Numbered from the stretch's first letter, positions 34,432 to 42,958 are shown. The stretch is 44,189 nt of DNA from Prochlorococcus marinus str. MIT 9401 (GCF_000760095.1 NZ_JNAR01000012.1:1-44189), one strand, 5' to 3'. Made by a program: numbers and translations. Notes: generated by a model not told the origin, from the letters alone.

Positions 34432-35484
34432 ATGGTAATAGCAATGACGAAGGGTTACAGCGAGCAGACCGCTGGGGCCAAACTTTGCATTGATCTGGCA
34501 AGTGACTGGGCAGGTGAATGCATCGCAGATTTAAAGATTGAAGATAATTTATTCCTCATGGATTATGGCGCGGCCGATGGTGGAACGGCTTCTGAATTCT
34601 GGGGAAAGATAATAAAGGATATTCAAGAAAGAAAGACAACTTCTCAGATCTCGCTCATCGGAAATGATCTTTATTCAAATGATAATCAGGCTCTTATAAA
34701 CAATCTCTCACTCCATTCTTCTGGTCAAGAATCAATCTCTACCCTTATATGTGCAGGTAGTTTTTATGATCAGCTTGTCCCTAATAGTTTCATTGATTTC
34801 GGTTTCTCTGCCACGGCAATGCACTGGCTTAATAAGAAGGTGGAAACTCTTGTGGATCATACCCATGTACTTGCTTCAGACAACAAGAGAGCAAGAAAAG
34901 ATTTTCTTGAACAGGCATTGTTTGACTGGAATCAGATTCTTGAAATGAGGAGCAGAGAGCTTAAAGTCGGAGGTAAATTACTTACTGTAAATTTATCTAG
35001 AGACTACGAAGATAGATATCTCGGAAATAACGGAGGAAAAACTATAAATGTTCATGATCAGATTCATTCAATCTGGAAGGAATTGCGCGATGAACATCTT
35101 ATTACCGAAATTGAATATAGAAATGGCACAATTCAGAATTTCTATAAGTCTCCTGAAGAATTTACATCACCTTTAACCAATGAAGATTCTGCTGCTTATA
35201 AAAATGGATTGAGGCTTTTAAAGGAACGAACAGTTTATGTGGACTGTCCTTACAAGGAAAAGTGGAGAGAAACTCAAAATACTGAGGAATTTTCCATTGG
35301 CTTGATGGAGACCATTCGTAGTTGGAGTAAACACAGTTTCGTCGCCGCTTTGGATGAGAATAATTCGAGAAATGTTAATCCCGCCGATATCCTTTTTGAT
35401 CGATTAACCAGCAGAATAAAATCTGATCCTGAAAACTGGAGTCTTGATTACGTAGAGCATCACCTGATGATGGAGAAAGTTTGA
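34432..35484 (+). CDS. SABATH-type carboxyl methyltransferase (Methyltransf_7)
   Basis: S-adenosylmethionine-dependent O-methyltransferase expected to make the methyl ester of a carboxylic acid. The SAM site is DYGAADGGTASEFWGK near residues 45-60, in place of the plant D-x-G-C-S-S-G-P. SABATH enzymes have GSFYxxLFPxxSLxFxxSxxxLHWLS; here it is GSFYDQLVPNSFIDFGFSAT followed by AMHWLNKK. Two ATG starts (34432, 34444) are possible; I use 34432, giving 350 residues, close to the plant length of about 360. Positions 34441-34500 are 55% GC, much above the local level, so the gene is probably acquired. Its stop overlaps the next start (TGATG). Confidence 0.88.
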   Translation: MVIAMTKGYSEQTAGAKLCIDLASDWAGECIADLKIEDNLFLMDYGAADGGTASEFWGKIIKDIQERKTTSQISLIGNDLYSNDNQALINNLSLHSSGQESISTLICAGSFYDQLVPNSFIDFGFSATAMHWLNKKVETLVDHTHVLASDNKRARKDFLEQALFDWNQILEMRSRELKVGGKLLTVNLSRDYEDRYLGNNGGKTINVHDQIHSIWKELRDEHLITEIEYRNGTIQNFYKSPEEFTSPLTNEDSAAYKNGLRLLKERTVYVDCPYKEKWRETQNTEEFSIGLMETIRSWSKHSFVAALDENNSRNVNPADILFDRLTSRIKSDPENWSLDYVEHHLMMEKV

Positions 35485-36527
35485 TGGTTAATTTACAGAC
35501 TCAATTAAAAAGTGAAGTAGGCGTACTTGCTGAATACATAAGTGATGAATTATCAGTTTTCATAGTTGCTGAAAATAAATCTGACGATCACCCTGCAAAT
35601 GGAGGTTTAAGGCTTCTTAATTATGAAACTGATATGGAATGTCTTCAGGATGGGTTCAGACTCGCGAATCTTATGAAGAGTAAACATGATCTATATTCCA
35701 CTGGTTTTTCTGGCGGGAAAGTTGTTGCGAGATCTTCAGATATTTCATCAGTGAAAGAAAAACTTATCTCAGTAACATCTGAACTTCTAGAAAATCTTGA
35801 TGGAAGAATGATAACCGGATGTGACTTGAATACTGATGTGAATGATATGAAAAAATTATATAAATTGACTCCTCATGTCCTTGCAGCTGTTAATAGTAAT
35901 GTTGATGCAAGTACTGCCACTGCGATGGGAGTTATAGGAGCCTTCGAAGCTTTTGAGAAATGTATTCAGTGCGATCTTTCAAATGGTGTTCTGGTTCATG
36001 GATGCGGTTCGGTTGGCAGTATAATCGCTTATGAATTAATTAAAAGAGATATAAAAACTTATGTTGTTGATATTGATTTAGAAAAAACTGATATTGAGGG
36101 CGCTATTTCCCTTGGAAATGACGAAAATTGGTACAGGAAGGATTTTGATGTGATTCTCCCCTGCTCAATCTCGGGATTAATAAATAAAAATATTTCTCAG
36201 TTTCTTTTAAATTCTAAAGCTATTATTTCAGCTGCAAATGCTCCTTTTGAAAATGATAAGATTCCTCAAAAGTTGAGAGATTCGAATGTTGTTATAGTAC
36301 CTGATCCTCTTGTTAATGCAGGAGCTGTAATAGCTGATTCAATTGAAAGATATGCACCGGTTAAATGGTCTAAAACATCACCTGAAAAGGTGTATGATTT
36401 TGTAAAGAATGAAGTAAAGAAAAAATGTATTTCATACCTAGCTCTTGAGCAGAGTGGATTAGCTTCTCAGGAAATTTTAGAATTAATAAAAAATGAAAAG
36501 CAGGAAATCATAGGAGAGTTATTTTAA
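35484..36527 (+). CDS. Glu/Leu/Phe/Val-dehydrogenase-family amino acid dehydrogenase
   Basis: NAD(P)-dependent interconversion of an amino acid with its 2-oxo acid. Start at the ATG overlapping the previous stop gives 347 residues, a normal length. Family features: HPANGGLRL at 36-44; Lys67 (LMKSKHD) and Lys79 (GFSGGKVV) match the two catalytic lysines of leucine dehydrogenase; Asp114 in TGCDLNTDV; DASTATAMGV at 141-150; and the Rossmann motif VHGCGSVGS near 171-179. The remaining motif is VPDPLVNAGAVIADS. The substrate is unknown: its short side-chain pocket cannot be read by eye. Relatives include LeuDH, PheDH and ScyB (tryptophan dehydrogenase). Confidence 0.88.
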   Translation: MVNLQTQLKSEVGVLAEYISDELSVFIVAENKSDDHPANGGLRLLNYETDMECLQDGFRLANLMKSKHDLYSTGFSGGKVVARSSDISSVKEKLISVTSELLENLDGRMITGCDLNTDVNDMKKLYKLTPHVLAAVNSNVDASTATAMGVIGAFEAFEKCIQCDLSNGVLVHGCGSVGSIIAYELIKRDIKTYVVDIDLEKTDIEGAISLGNDENWYRKDFDVILPCSISGLINKNISQFLLNSKAIISAANAPFENDKIPQKLRDSNVVIVPDPLVNAGAVIADSIERYAPVKWSKTSPEKVYDFVKNEVKKKCISYLALEQSGLASQEILELIKNEKQEIIGELF

Positions 36528-36531
36528 ATTA

Positions 36532-37719
36532 ATGAATAATATTAATATCCCTGAACATGTTGATGTGGCCATTATCGGCGGAGGTATGGCAGGCCTAAGT
36601 GCAGCAGCATCATTAAGTCAAATGGGAGTAAAAAATGTAGCTGTTTTTGAATCTGAAAAACTTGCTCATTGCGATGGGAGTAGTTTTGGAGAGTCCAGAA
36701 TGTATAGAGAAATGTATTCTGATCCTGTGCTATGCAAACTTGCTAAAGAATCAAATAAATTATGGGCTGAGCAGGAATCAGTATCAAAATATTCTCTCAG
36801 AAAAGAACATGGATTATTGTTTTATGGTGAATCATGGGATGAAGAAACCATAGAAGGTTCTATACCTGGTGCTCAGAAAGTTATGGATGAGCAAAATATA
36901 CCTTATGAGTTTTTAACATCTGAAAAGATTTCTGAAAGATTTCCTATAAAACCTAAAGACCATTTTGTAGGACTTTTTGAACCAAGTGCAGGAGCAATAT
37001 TAAGTAATAAAGCGATTGAAAATTGGATTCAAATCATTAGAAATAATGGTAATAAGATTTACGAAGGTTGCAGAATTAAAAGAATAGACGACAAAAATAA
37101 TTCTCTTGAAATAATAGGAAATCAACCTGTAATTTTTGATCAATTAATAGTTGCATCTGGAATGTGGACTAATGAATTATTGGAACCAATAGGTTTAAGA
37201 CAAGAGTTAAAAATTTGGCCGATGCTCTGGGCTCATTATCTAGTTGATGAGGATTTCATAAATAGTTATCCGCAATGGTTCTGCTTCCAGAAATCAAGAG
37301 GAGATGATGGTGGTTTGTATTATGGTTTCCCCGTCTTAAGTCGAAATAAAAATAATGTTCCCAGAATAAAAGTTGGAATTGATTGGACACCCCCAGAATT
37401 AATTGGTGGTGATGAGGATGCTATGAAAAGACCTTTTATGGAACCTCTAATAAAAATGCTTGATGATTTTATGATAAATAATTTTGATGGTGTAATAAGT
37501 TGTGATGAAACTTTTGTCAGTCCATATACGATGACAAATGATGTTAATTTTATTCTCGATAAACCTAAGTCAAATATCACCGTTTTTTCAGGTGGATCTG
37601 GTCAGTCATTTAAATTTGCACCACTAATTGGTAAATGTCTTGCGGAAAAAGCATTAAATAAAAAATGTAGTTTTGATATAAGCTGCTGGGAATTTGATAG
37701 ATTTCTTACTACAAAATAA
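36532..37719 (+). CDS. FAD-dependent oxidoreductase of the monomeric sarcosine oxidase / DAO type
   Basis: Oxidises a C-N bond of an amine or N-methyl amino acid to an imine, giving hydrogen peroxide if it is an oxidase. The FAD motif DVAIIGGGMAGLSAAASLSQ is at 11-30, and GSSFGESRMYREMYSD at 49-64 matches the G-S-S-x-x-x-S-R-x-x-R of sarcosine oxidases. At 329-337 VSPYTMTND aligns with CMYTVTPD, where MSOX has its FAD-linking cysteine; here that residue is Ser330, so FAD is probably not covalently bound. GGSGQSFKFAPLIG (354-367) keeps the FKF lysine. 395 residues, normal. Four bases after the dehydrogenase gene, forming the third gene of the cassette. Confidence 0.88.
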   Translation: MNNINIPEHVDVAIIGGGMAGLSAAASLSQMGVKNVAVFESEKLAHCDGSSFGESRMYREMYSDPVLCKLAKESNKLWAEQESVSKYSLRKEHGLLFYGESWDEETIEGSIPGAQKVMDEQNIPYEFLTSEKISERFPIKPKDHFVGLFEPSAGAILSNKAIENWIQIIRNNGNKIYEGCRIKRIDDKNNSLEIIGNQPVIFDQLIVASGMWTNELLEPIGLRQELKIWPMLWAHYLVDEDFINSYPQWFCFQKSRGDDGGLYYGFPVLSRNKNNVPRIKVGIDWTPPELIGGDEDAMKRPFMEPLIKMLDDFMINNFDGVISCDETFVSPYTMTNDVNFILDKPKSNITVFSGGSGQSFKFAPLIGKCLAEKALNKKCSFDISCWEFDRFLTTK

Positions 37720-37759
37720 TGACCTTTTTGGATAATTATTAATTACATTATTTTCTTCG

Positions 37760-37788
37760 ATAGTGAAATGAATTTATTTGATTATTTT
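37760..37788 (+). repeat. Direct repeat copy 2 at the right end of the cassette
   Basis: It matches 34220-34248 at 27 of 29 bases and covers the first seven codons of the full-length gene at 37768. The pair of copies brackets the three-gene cassette by about 3.5 kb. Confidence 0.7.
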
Positions 37789-38478
37789 TTCAGAAATTGG
37801 AATAAAAGAGAAGATGTTATTTCCGAAGATAATCTTGAAAACTCCAATGATCTCTGGGCCGATTCTGTAACAACAGGTTGGGAATATACTTGCAATTTAT
37901 TATTGACAACTCCAAGAATTTGTATAGAAAAAGATGGTTTTATTACAAAAGATACATCAGTAAAACCAGAGTTAATAGGTGAACCAAATAATCTTGGAAA
38001 AGATGGAGACCCATCTGGAAATTTTGGATATTGGATAAGGAGGCATGGACATGAAGAGGAATTTGAAGAATTGGCAAATATTTCTCAAAATATGATTTAT
38101 GCAAGACCATCTGATATTGGAAGAATCCCACCCAAATCAAAATTAGAAGATGATTTTAAAAGCTTTTTAATTGATTTTAGAATAATTGTTGAATCAAATA
38201 TTTCTATAGAAAAAAAATTGTTTATGATAAATGATGAACTAAGTATTAAATCAGAAGCTTATAAAGACATTTATAAAAAGTTAGTTTTAGAGAAAAGATT
38301 TCCTGATTCTTTCTTTAGAGATATTTTATGTGAAATAAATGGAGTTTCTAAAAATACTGCTTCAATATTATGGGAATCTGGATACCATACTAAAGAACAA
38401 GTTCTTAATGCACCTTATAGTGAATTAATACAGATTAAGGGACTTGGAAAAAGTTTGATTTCAAAAATTAAAAATTAA
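37768..38478 (+). CDS. Hypothetical protein with C-terminal helix-hairpin-helix domain (236 aa)
   Basis: N-terminus MNLFDYFFRNWNKREDVISE is followed by a mixed domain (WADSVTTGWEYTCNLLL, then SGNFGYWIRRHGHEEEFEEL). The C-terminus is probably DNA-binding: EINGVSKNTASILWESGYHT, then LIQIKGLGKSLISKIKN, which fits a helix-hairpin-helix pair. Its first codons are duplicated at 34228 on the far side of the cassette. Function unknown. Confidence 0.7.
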   Translation: MNLFDYFFRNWNKREDVISEDNLENSNDLWADSVTTGWEYTCNLLLTTPRICIEKDGFITKDTSVKPELIGEPNNLGKDGDPSGNFGYWIRRHGHEEEFEELANISQNMIYARPSDIGRIPPKSKLEDDFKSFLIDFRIIVESNISIEKKLFMINDELSIKSEAYKDIYKKLVLEKRFPDSFFRDILCEINGVSKNTASILWESGYHTKEQVLNAPYSELIQIKGLGKSLISKIKN

Positions 38479-38482
38479 AATA

Positions 38483-38668
38483 ATGAATACATGCAACTCT
38501 GCAAATTCAAAATCACTGGGAAAACTTCTGAAAATATATGACTTAACGCCAAAAAACAAACAAAAAGTAATAATTTCTGCTCAAAGAAAAACAGCAACTT
38601 GGTCAGGTCTTCATAGACTTGCAAGAAAGCTAGAATTCATACAATCAGCAAAAGATCAGAAAGATTAA
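38483..38668 (+). CDS. Small basic hypothetical protein (61 aa)
   Basis: Starts four bases after the HhH gene, so likely in the same mRNA. Sequence MNTCNSANSKSLGKLLKIYD, then a lysine-rich helical part (NKQKVIISAQRKTATWSGLH). Soluble. No family recognised. Confidence 0.6.
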   Translation: MNTCNSANSKSLGKLLKIYDLTPKNKQKVIISAQRKTATWSGLHRLARKLEFIQSAKDQKD

Positions 38669-38672
38669 ATTA

Positions 38673-38927
38673 ATGGAAGAACAAAAAGAAAAGCTAGAAA
38701 GGATTTATCAAAAATTAAATGAAGAAGAAGATACTGTTTTAAAAAAATGGTATGAATCAATAATTCCTAAAATAATATTATTATTTCCCTCAATAGCCTT
38801 TGCCTTAACTTTCTTAAAAGTAAATACCGATAAATCAATTTTAGATTTAATTATTTTTATCGCGGTTGGAGGCTTATTAGTTACAGGCGGTATTTTTTTA
38901 AATTACTTTTTGTCAAAGGGTAAATAA
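38673..38927 (+). CDS. Two-helix membrane protein (84 aa)
   Basis: Begins with a charged coiled part (EEQKEKLERIYQKLNEEEDT) and then two helices (about 33-49 and 56-79, IVGGLLVTGG-like glycine pattern). Starts four bases after the previous gene, completing a three-gene unit with the HhH gene. Unknown function. Confidence 0.6.
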   Translation: MEEQKEKLERIYQKLNEEEDTVLKKWYESIIPKIILLFPSIAFALTFLKVNTDKSILDLIIFIAVGGLLVTGGIFLNYFLSKGK

Positions 38928-38959
38928 AGTTTTTTTTGATAGTGAATATTATCTGAGGG

Positions 38960-39601
38960 CTAAAAATTATCAAGATTTCTACCTTCATTTGTTGATTTAA
39001 GATACTTTCTTTCAATTAGATTTCTGATAATTCCCAAACCGAATATCAATATCACGCTTACGATAAATATAATTAAATATTCTCGTTGAAGTGATGGGAC
39101 TTCTCCATCAATAATTTTTCTAATATTAAAATTCTGATTTTGTAATTCTCTAAATCCATTTCCAGTGGCAACAAATGGTAAATCTGAAAGAAGAGCACTA
39201 ACAAATAAAGCTAACAGAAATTTTCTAAACCTTAATTTAGTCAGCCCAACACCATAACTTACAAAATCAAACCAACCCGTCATTAAAAAACCAGTTAAAA
39301 GAAATAAGTTTTTCTCAAGATATTTTTTAGATAGATTTTCAAATTTATCTAAATATTTTTTCGACATAATTCGTTGAAGTATTTTCCTCCCAAATTTTCT
39401 TGATAAAGAAAAACTAATTGAACATGCCACTAAATCTGCAATAAAACTTAGAAGTAATCCATTTATCAATCCAAAAAGATATCCAGAAATTAATAAGCAA
39501 TAAGTTCCCGGTAATATAGGAATAACAATGCTTGTAAATCTTAAAAGTAAAATTAATAAAATTCCCCAGTTTCCTGATAAAGCTTCAACCACAAAAATCA
39601 A
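38960..39601 (-). CDS. VTT-domain (TVP38/DedA-like) membrane protein
   Basis: 213 residues with five or six hydrophobic segments. The VTT pattern is seen in IPILPGTYCLLISGYLFGLI and in FLMTGWFDFVSYGVGLTKLR, followed by FRKFLLALFVSALLSDLP. Relatives act as lipid scramblases or in membrane-potential maintenance. Single gene. The C-terminal helix (about 178-198) lies before a basic tail. Confidence 0.85.
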   Translation of the reverse strand: MIFVVEALSGNWGILLILLLRFTSIVIPILPGTYCLLISGYLFGLINGLLLSFIADLVACSISFSLSRKFGRKILQRIMSKKYLDKFENLSKKYLEKNLFLLTGFLMTGWFDFVSYGVGLTKLRFRKFLLALFVSALLSDLPFVATGNGFRELQNQNFNIRKIIDGEVPSLQREYLIIFIVSVILIFGLGIIRNLIERKYLKSTNEGRNLDNF

Positions 39602-39682
39602 TCTATATTTGAATAGGATATTAGATGAAAATGTTTTTAGTTGAATAAGAAATCAAAAGTTAATACAAAAAGTAAAGTAGCT

Positions 39683-40387
39683 CTATTTCCAATTTATTTG
39701 TTTCCACCATTCACTTACTTTGGAAGATGTGCAATACCAGTTTTTCCCAAAAATACCCCCATGTACTGTTTCAGGAAGAATTATTTTCTGTGATCCTTCT
39801 AAAAGAGATGATGATAAAGGAACTAGTCCGTCCCCTTTAGCATTTTTATCTCCGGAAATTGATTTATAAGATCCTATCGCAATAATTTTAGTGATCAGTG
39901 ATGTTTGTTTAGATTTAATTTCAACTTCACCACCAACAGAAACGTAATTTATTTTTTTAAAAAAATTACCTGGATATTTTTCATCTACAAATTTTCTTAA
40001 TGCAGTCGCTTTTACTGCCTGATGCGGGCTGCCTAATGTAATTAAATTTTTGGTATGAGATTTACCATTAAATATCTCATTATTAAAAGGTTCATCGGAT
40101 AGATAAAGTCTCAACATTACCCCACCGGAACTATGACCAATAAAATCTATTTTTCTAGATTTATTTTCTTTCAGTGCAAGATTAACTGTATCTCTAACTT
40201 TATTTAAAATATCTACCCAGCCTTTTTCAGAATTACTTTTAAACCAATCTTTTCTAGTAACATTTACCACATATACTTTTCTTTTGAAAACATTTTCAAT
40301 AATGTTTTTAGCTTCATCATAAGCTTCTTTGGTAATGAGAAAACCACCAAGAATAATTATTGGATTATTAATCTTTTTTATTAGTGT
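39683..40387 (-). pseudogene. Lipase-like alpha/beta hydrolase, start codon lost
   Basis: The nucleophile motif is FIGHSSGGVMLRL, with LITLGSPHQAV and a DGLVPLSSSLLEGSQ and VHGGIFG (histidine) later. The usual N-terminus of this cyanobacterial family is also present in the same frame: NNPIIILGGFLITKEAYDEA. Yet the only start inside the frame is a GTG at 40270, about 34 codons after that beginning; the segment before is open only to a stop at 40388-40390 and has no ATG, GTG or TTG. One more base deleted from the A-run at 40374-40379 would extend it into the preceding frame, again without ATG. Either ATT at 40372 is used or the gene is inactive. Confidence 0.7.
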
Positions 40388-40459
40388 CTATAAAAAATAT
40401 ACTCTCGCTTAAATGATTAGCAGAAAAATATTTAGATTAAAACATTTTTAATAAGAAAT

Positions 40460-40657
40460 CTAAATATCCTTTTCCCAAAAAAGATAAAGATTTGAAAATT
40501 GATTCTTAGTATCTACAACTGCTGTGCTTGTTGAAATTAACTTCCAGCCTGCTTCATTTCTTATTTTCATTATTGAGGCTATTTCATTTTCTTGTCTTTT
40601 AGTATTTGTATTTCCTACTGCGTAATAAATATCAATATCATTTTGAGAGTTTGCCAT
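40460..40657 (-). CDS. Small DUF4177-like protein (65 aa)
   Basis: Begins MANSQNDIDIYYAVGNTNTK, has EIASIMKIRNEAGWKLISTS and ends YLFWEKDI. The beta-alpha-beta pattern with G-W-K-L-I-S resembles DUF4177 proteins. It lies upstream of the broken hydrolase on the same strand. The family is a tentative call. Confidence 0.6.
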   Translation of the reverse strand: MANSQNDIDIYYAVGNTNTKRQENEIASIMKIRNEAGWKLISTSTAVVDTKNQFSNLYLFWEKDI

Positions 40658-40752
40658 TTTAGATTTTTTTCAAGTTCTTTATAAAGTTAATATTAGGCAA
40701 TCTTTCTTCAATCCCCAAATTTTTTAGATAGGGTGATGTAAATATTTTTGTT

Positions 40753-40857
40753 ATGATTTTACCTTCTCCTCAAATCGCTATTAGTTTATTGCTTATAAGT
40801 ATTGGAATTGTAGTTTCTTTTGATATTAGATTTGATCCTTTAAAAAATAAAAAGTAA
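40753..40857 (+). CDS. Single-helix membrane micro-protein (34 aa)
   Basis: Begins MILPSPQIAISLLLISIGIV and ends VSFDIRFDPLKNKK. One helix, then a basic end. It is 48 bases upstream of the glycosyltransferase gene in the same direction. Unknown function. Confidence 0.5.
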   Translation: MILPSPQIAISLLLISIGIVVSFDIRFDPLKNKK

Positions 40858-40905
40858 ATAATTAAGAATTTGATTTATATTTACTCAGAAATTTGATATA
40901 GAAAT

Positions 40906-42090
40906 ATGTTCTTTTTACTATTGCTTTCAATTTTTACTTTTATATCAGCTCTAGGCACCTTCATTATTGAGAGATACAGCTTTATTAATGCTCCTTTTCT
41001 TCAAAATATTAATTCTGAAAAACCTATAGAAACAAGTCTTACAATAATTATCCCTGCTTATAATGAGGAATTAAATATAGCTAAGTGCTTAAAATCATTA
41101 AGTGAAATTAAAAGACCCAGCGTCAATTTTAAAATATTAGTAGTAGATGATTTAAGTACTGACAAAACCTTTTTAGAAGCAAAAAACTTAAAAGAAAATA
41201 TATTTAAAAATTCAAAAGAATTGGAGATCATTTCATCAGGGAAAAGACCTGAAGATAAAAATTGGGTTGGTAAAAATTGGCCTTGTTATGTAGGTTCTAA
41301 AAAGATAAATTCTGAATGGATACTTTTTATTGATGCAGATATAATTTTAGGAAAAAATTGTATTTATAATGCTCTATTTAAGGCACGCGAAGATAATATT
41401 GATTTATTATCTCTCGCTCCTAAAGTAAATTGCAATTGCTTGGCAGAGTGGATGGTACAACCTATTATGACTAGCTTATTAATGATAGGTTTCCCCATTT
41501 CTGATACTAACGATAGTAGAAATAATACATCATTTGCAGCTGGCCCTTTTATGCTTTTTAAGAAAGAATCCTATGAATTGATTGGAGGACATGAAGCCAC
41601 TTTTGATGAGGTAGTTGAAGATATAGCTCTGGCCAAAAAGATCAAAAATAGAAATTTAAAATTAAATTTTTTAATAGCTATTAAAGATATTTCACTAAAT
41701 ATGTATCAAGATTTCAATTCCCTAATTGAGGGATGGAGTAAAAACTGGTTTTTAGGTTTAGAGAAAGATCTCTTCAGATCAATTTCAGGATCAATATTTG
41801 TATTTTTAAATTTTAGTCTTCCTTGGTTATTATTTTTTATCTCTTTAATTATTTTGTTTAATAATTATTCTTTAAATATTTTATGCACAACTTTATTCAC
41901 TTTTCTGGCCTTATGTACTTATCTTTTTAAAAGAATTTGGTTAAAAGTGAAATATGAAATCCCATCAAAATATTGGTATTTGAATGGCATAGGAGGGATA
42001 ATTGTATTTTATATTAGCCTGCTTTCGATTTATAAAACATATACCGGAAATGGATGGACTTGGAAGGGAAGAAATTTATCTAAAGGTTAA
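40906..42090 (+). CDS. Family 2 glycosyltransferase (HpnB / CrtQ-like membrane type)
   Basis: One N-terminal helix (1-20), then the GT2 fold with LTIIIPAYNEELNIAKCLKS (47-66), the DDLS acidic motif and the DxD sugar-nucleotide site IDADI. Two or three C-terminal helices begin with FVFLNFSLPWLLFFISLIIL. 394 residues. It is closest in layout to hopene- or carotenoid-associated glycosyltransferases, though no hopanoid or carotenoid gene is near, so the acceptor is unknown. The EDIALAK motif fits the catalytic base. Confidence 0.86.
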   Translation: MFFLLLLSIFTFISALGTFIIERYSFINAPFLQNINSEKPIETSLTIIIPAYNEELNIAKCLKSLSEIKRPSVNFKILVVDDLSTDKTFLEAKNLKENIFKNSKELEIISSGKRPEDKNWVGKNWPCYVGSKKINSEWILFIDADIILGKNCIYNALFKAREDNIDLLSLAPKVNCNCLAEWMVQPIMTSLLMIGFPISDTNDSRNNTSFAAGPFMLFKKESYELIGGHEATFDEVVEDIALAKKIKNRNLKLNFLIAIKDISLNMYQDFNSLIEGWSKNWFLGLEKDLFRSISGSIFVFLNFSLPWLLFFISLIILFNNYSLNILCTTLFTFLALCTYLFKRIWLKVKYEIPSKYWYLNGIGGIIVFYISLLSIYKTYTGNGWTWKGRNLSKG

Positions 42091-42154
42091 TTACTTTTTT
42101 AATTAAATTGCTTTTAATAAGAGAAATAAAATCAGAAAAACCTCTCATAAGTCA

Positions 42155-42182
42155 ATATCAAAATATCACAGGATTTTGATAT
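42155..42182. repeat. Perfect 10-bp inverted repeat between genes
   Basis: ATATCAAAAT and ATTTTGATAT are separated by 8 bases. It lies between the glycosyltransferase gene (end 42090) and the gene at 42239. There is no direct T-run, so it may be an RNA hairpin or an operator and not a terminator. Confidence 0.5.
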
Positions 42183-42238
42183 CTTTGAGACCTCTTTTTT
42201 AAATTTTATTTATTAGATTATTTAAAACTTATAAGACA

Positions 42239-42445
42239 TTGGAAATTACTCTAGTAGGAATTGGTTTATTAATTGGATTTGTCCTCAGTTGGATTATGGG
42301 ACTTTCTGGCGGGGATGTTTTTATATGGATTTTTTGTTTATATTTTGGATTACAAGTTGGGCAATTAATTTTTTCAGAAGATAGTAACGATGATGATGAT
42401 GATTTTGGTGGAGGTATTTTAACGCCAGCTTTTCAAGGTAATTAA
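42239..42445 (+). CDS. Two-helix membrane protein with aspartate cluster (68 aa)
   Basis: Starts with TTG, giving MEITLVGIGLLIGFVLSWIM. Two helices are followed by SEDSNDDDDDFGGGILTPAF, an unusually acidic C-terminus. The aspartate tract could bind divalent metal or lie on the cytosolic face. Function unknown. Confidence 0.6.
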   Translation: MEITLVGIGLLIGFVLSWIMGLSGGDVFIWIFCLYFGLQVGQLIFSEDSNDDDDDFGGGILTPAFQGN

Positions 42446-42645
42446 TTTAGAACTATTCCAAGATCAACTCACTTTTGTATATTCCTGCTTTTGAAATTTT
42501 GATAATATTTTTTAATCAAAATAATCTTTTGATAAGGAAGATTCTTCTTAAAGGAGTAAATTTTTATCTTAATAAGGATATTTTGTTACATCAAAAAAGT
42601 TTTAATTAATTTAGGATTTTGAAAATTTTATATTTATGAGTCAGT

Positions 42646-42837
42646 ATGAATAAGCACAATAATAAAGCATTATCAATCTGTAAATATGTATTGGATTCTA
42701 TGATTTATAGACAGAAGTCACTTGGGGAAGAAGAAAATTTAAAAAACAAATTAGCATTAATTGAGGAGTATAGAGAATGGATAACTGAGGGGATTTTTGA
42801 AAGTAATTCCCTTTATATAATTGATAAAGATAATTGA
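42646..42837 (+). CDS. Small helical hypothetical protein (63 aa)
   Basis: Begins MNKHNNKALSICKYVLDSMI and is mainly charged helix (EEENLKNKLALIEEYREWIT). Single gene in a 500-base interval that otherwise shows nothing. No family recognised. Confidence 0.6.
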   Translation: MNKHNNKALSICKYVLDSMIYRQKSLGEEENLKNKLALIEEYREWITEGIFESNSLYIIDKDN

Positions 42838-42958
42838 TATTTACAAATCAAATCATGAATAAGCCTAAATCTAAATTAATTAAAGCTTAATAATTATCAA
42901 TTATTTATTCTCTAAAAAGAAAAAATAATTAAGCAAAAAAATAACTTTTATAAGCTAA

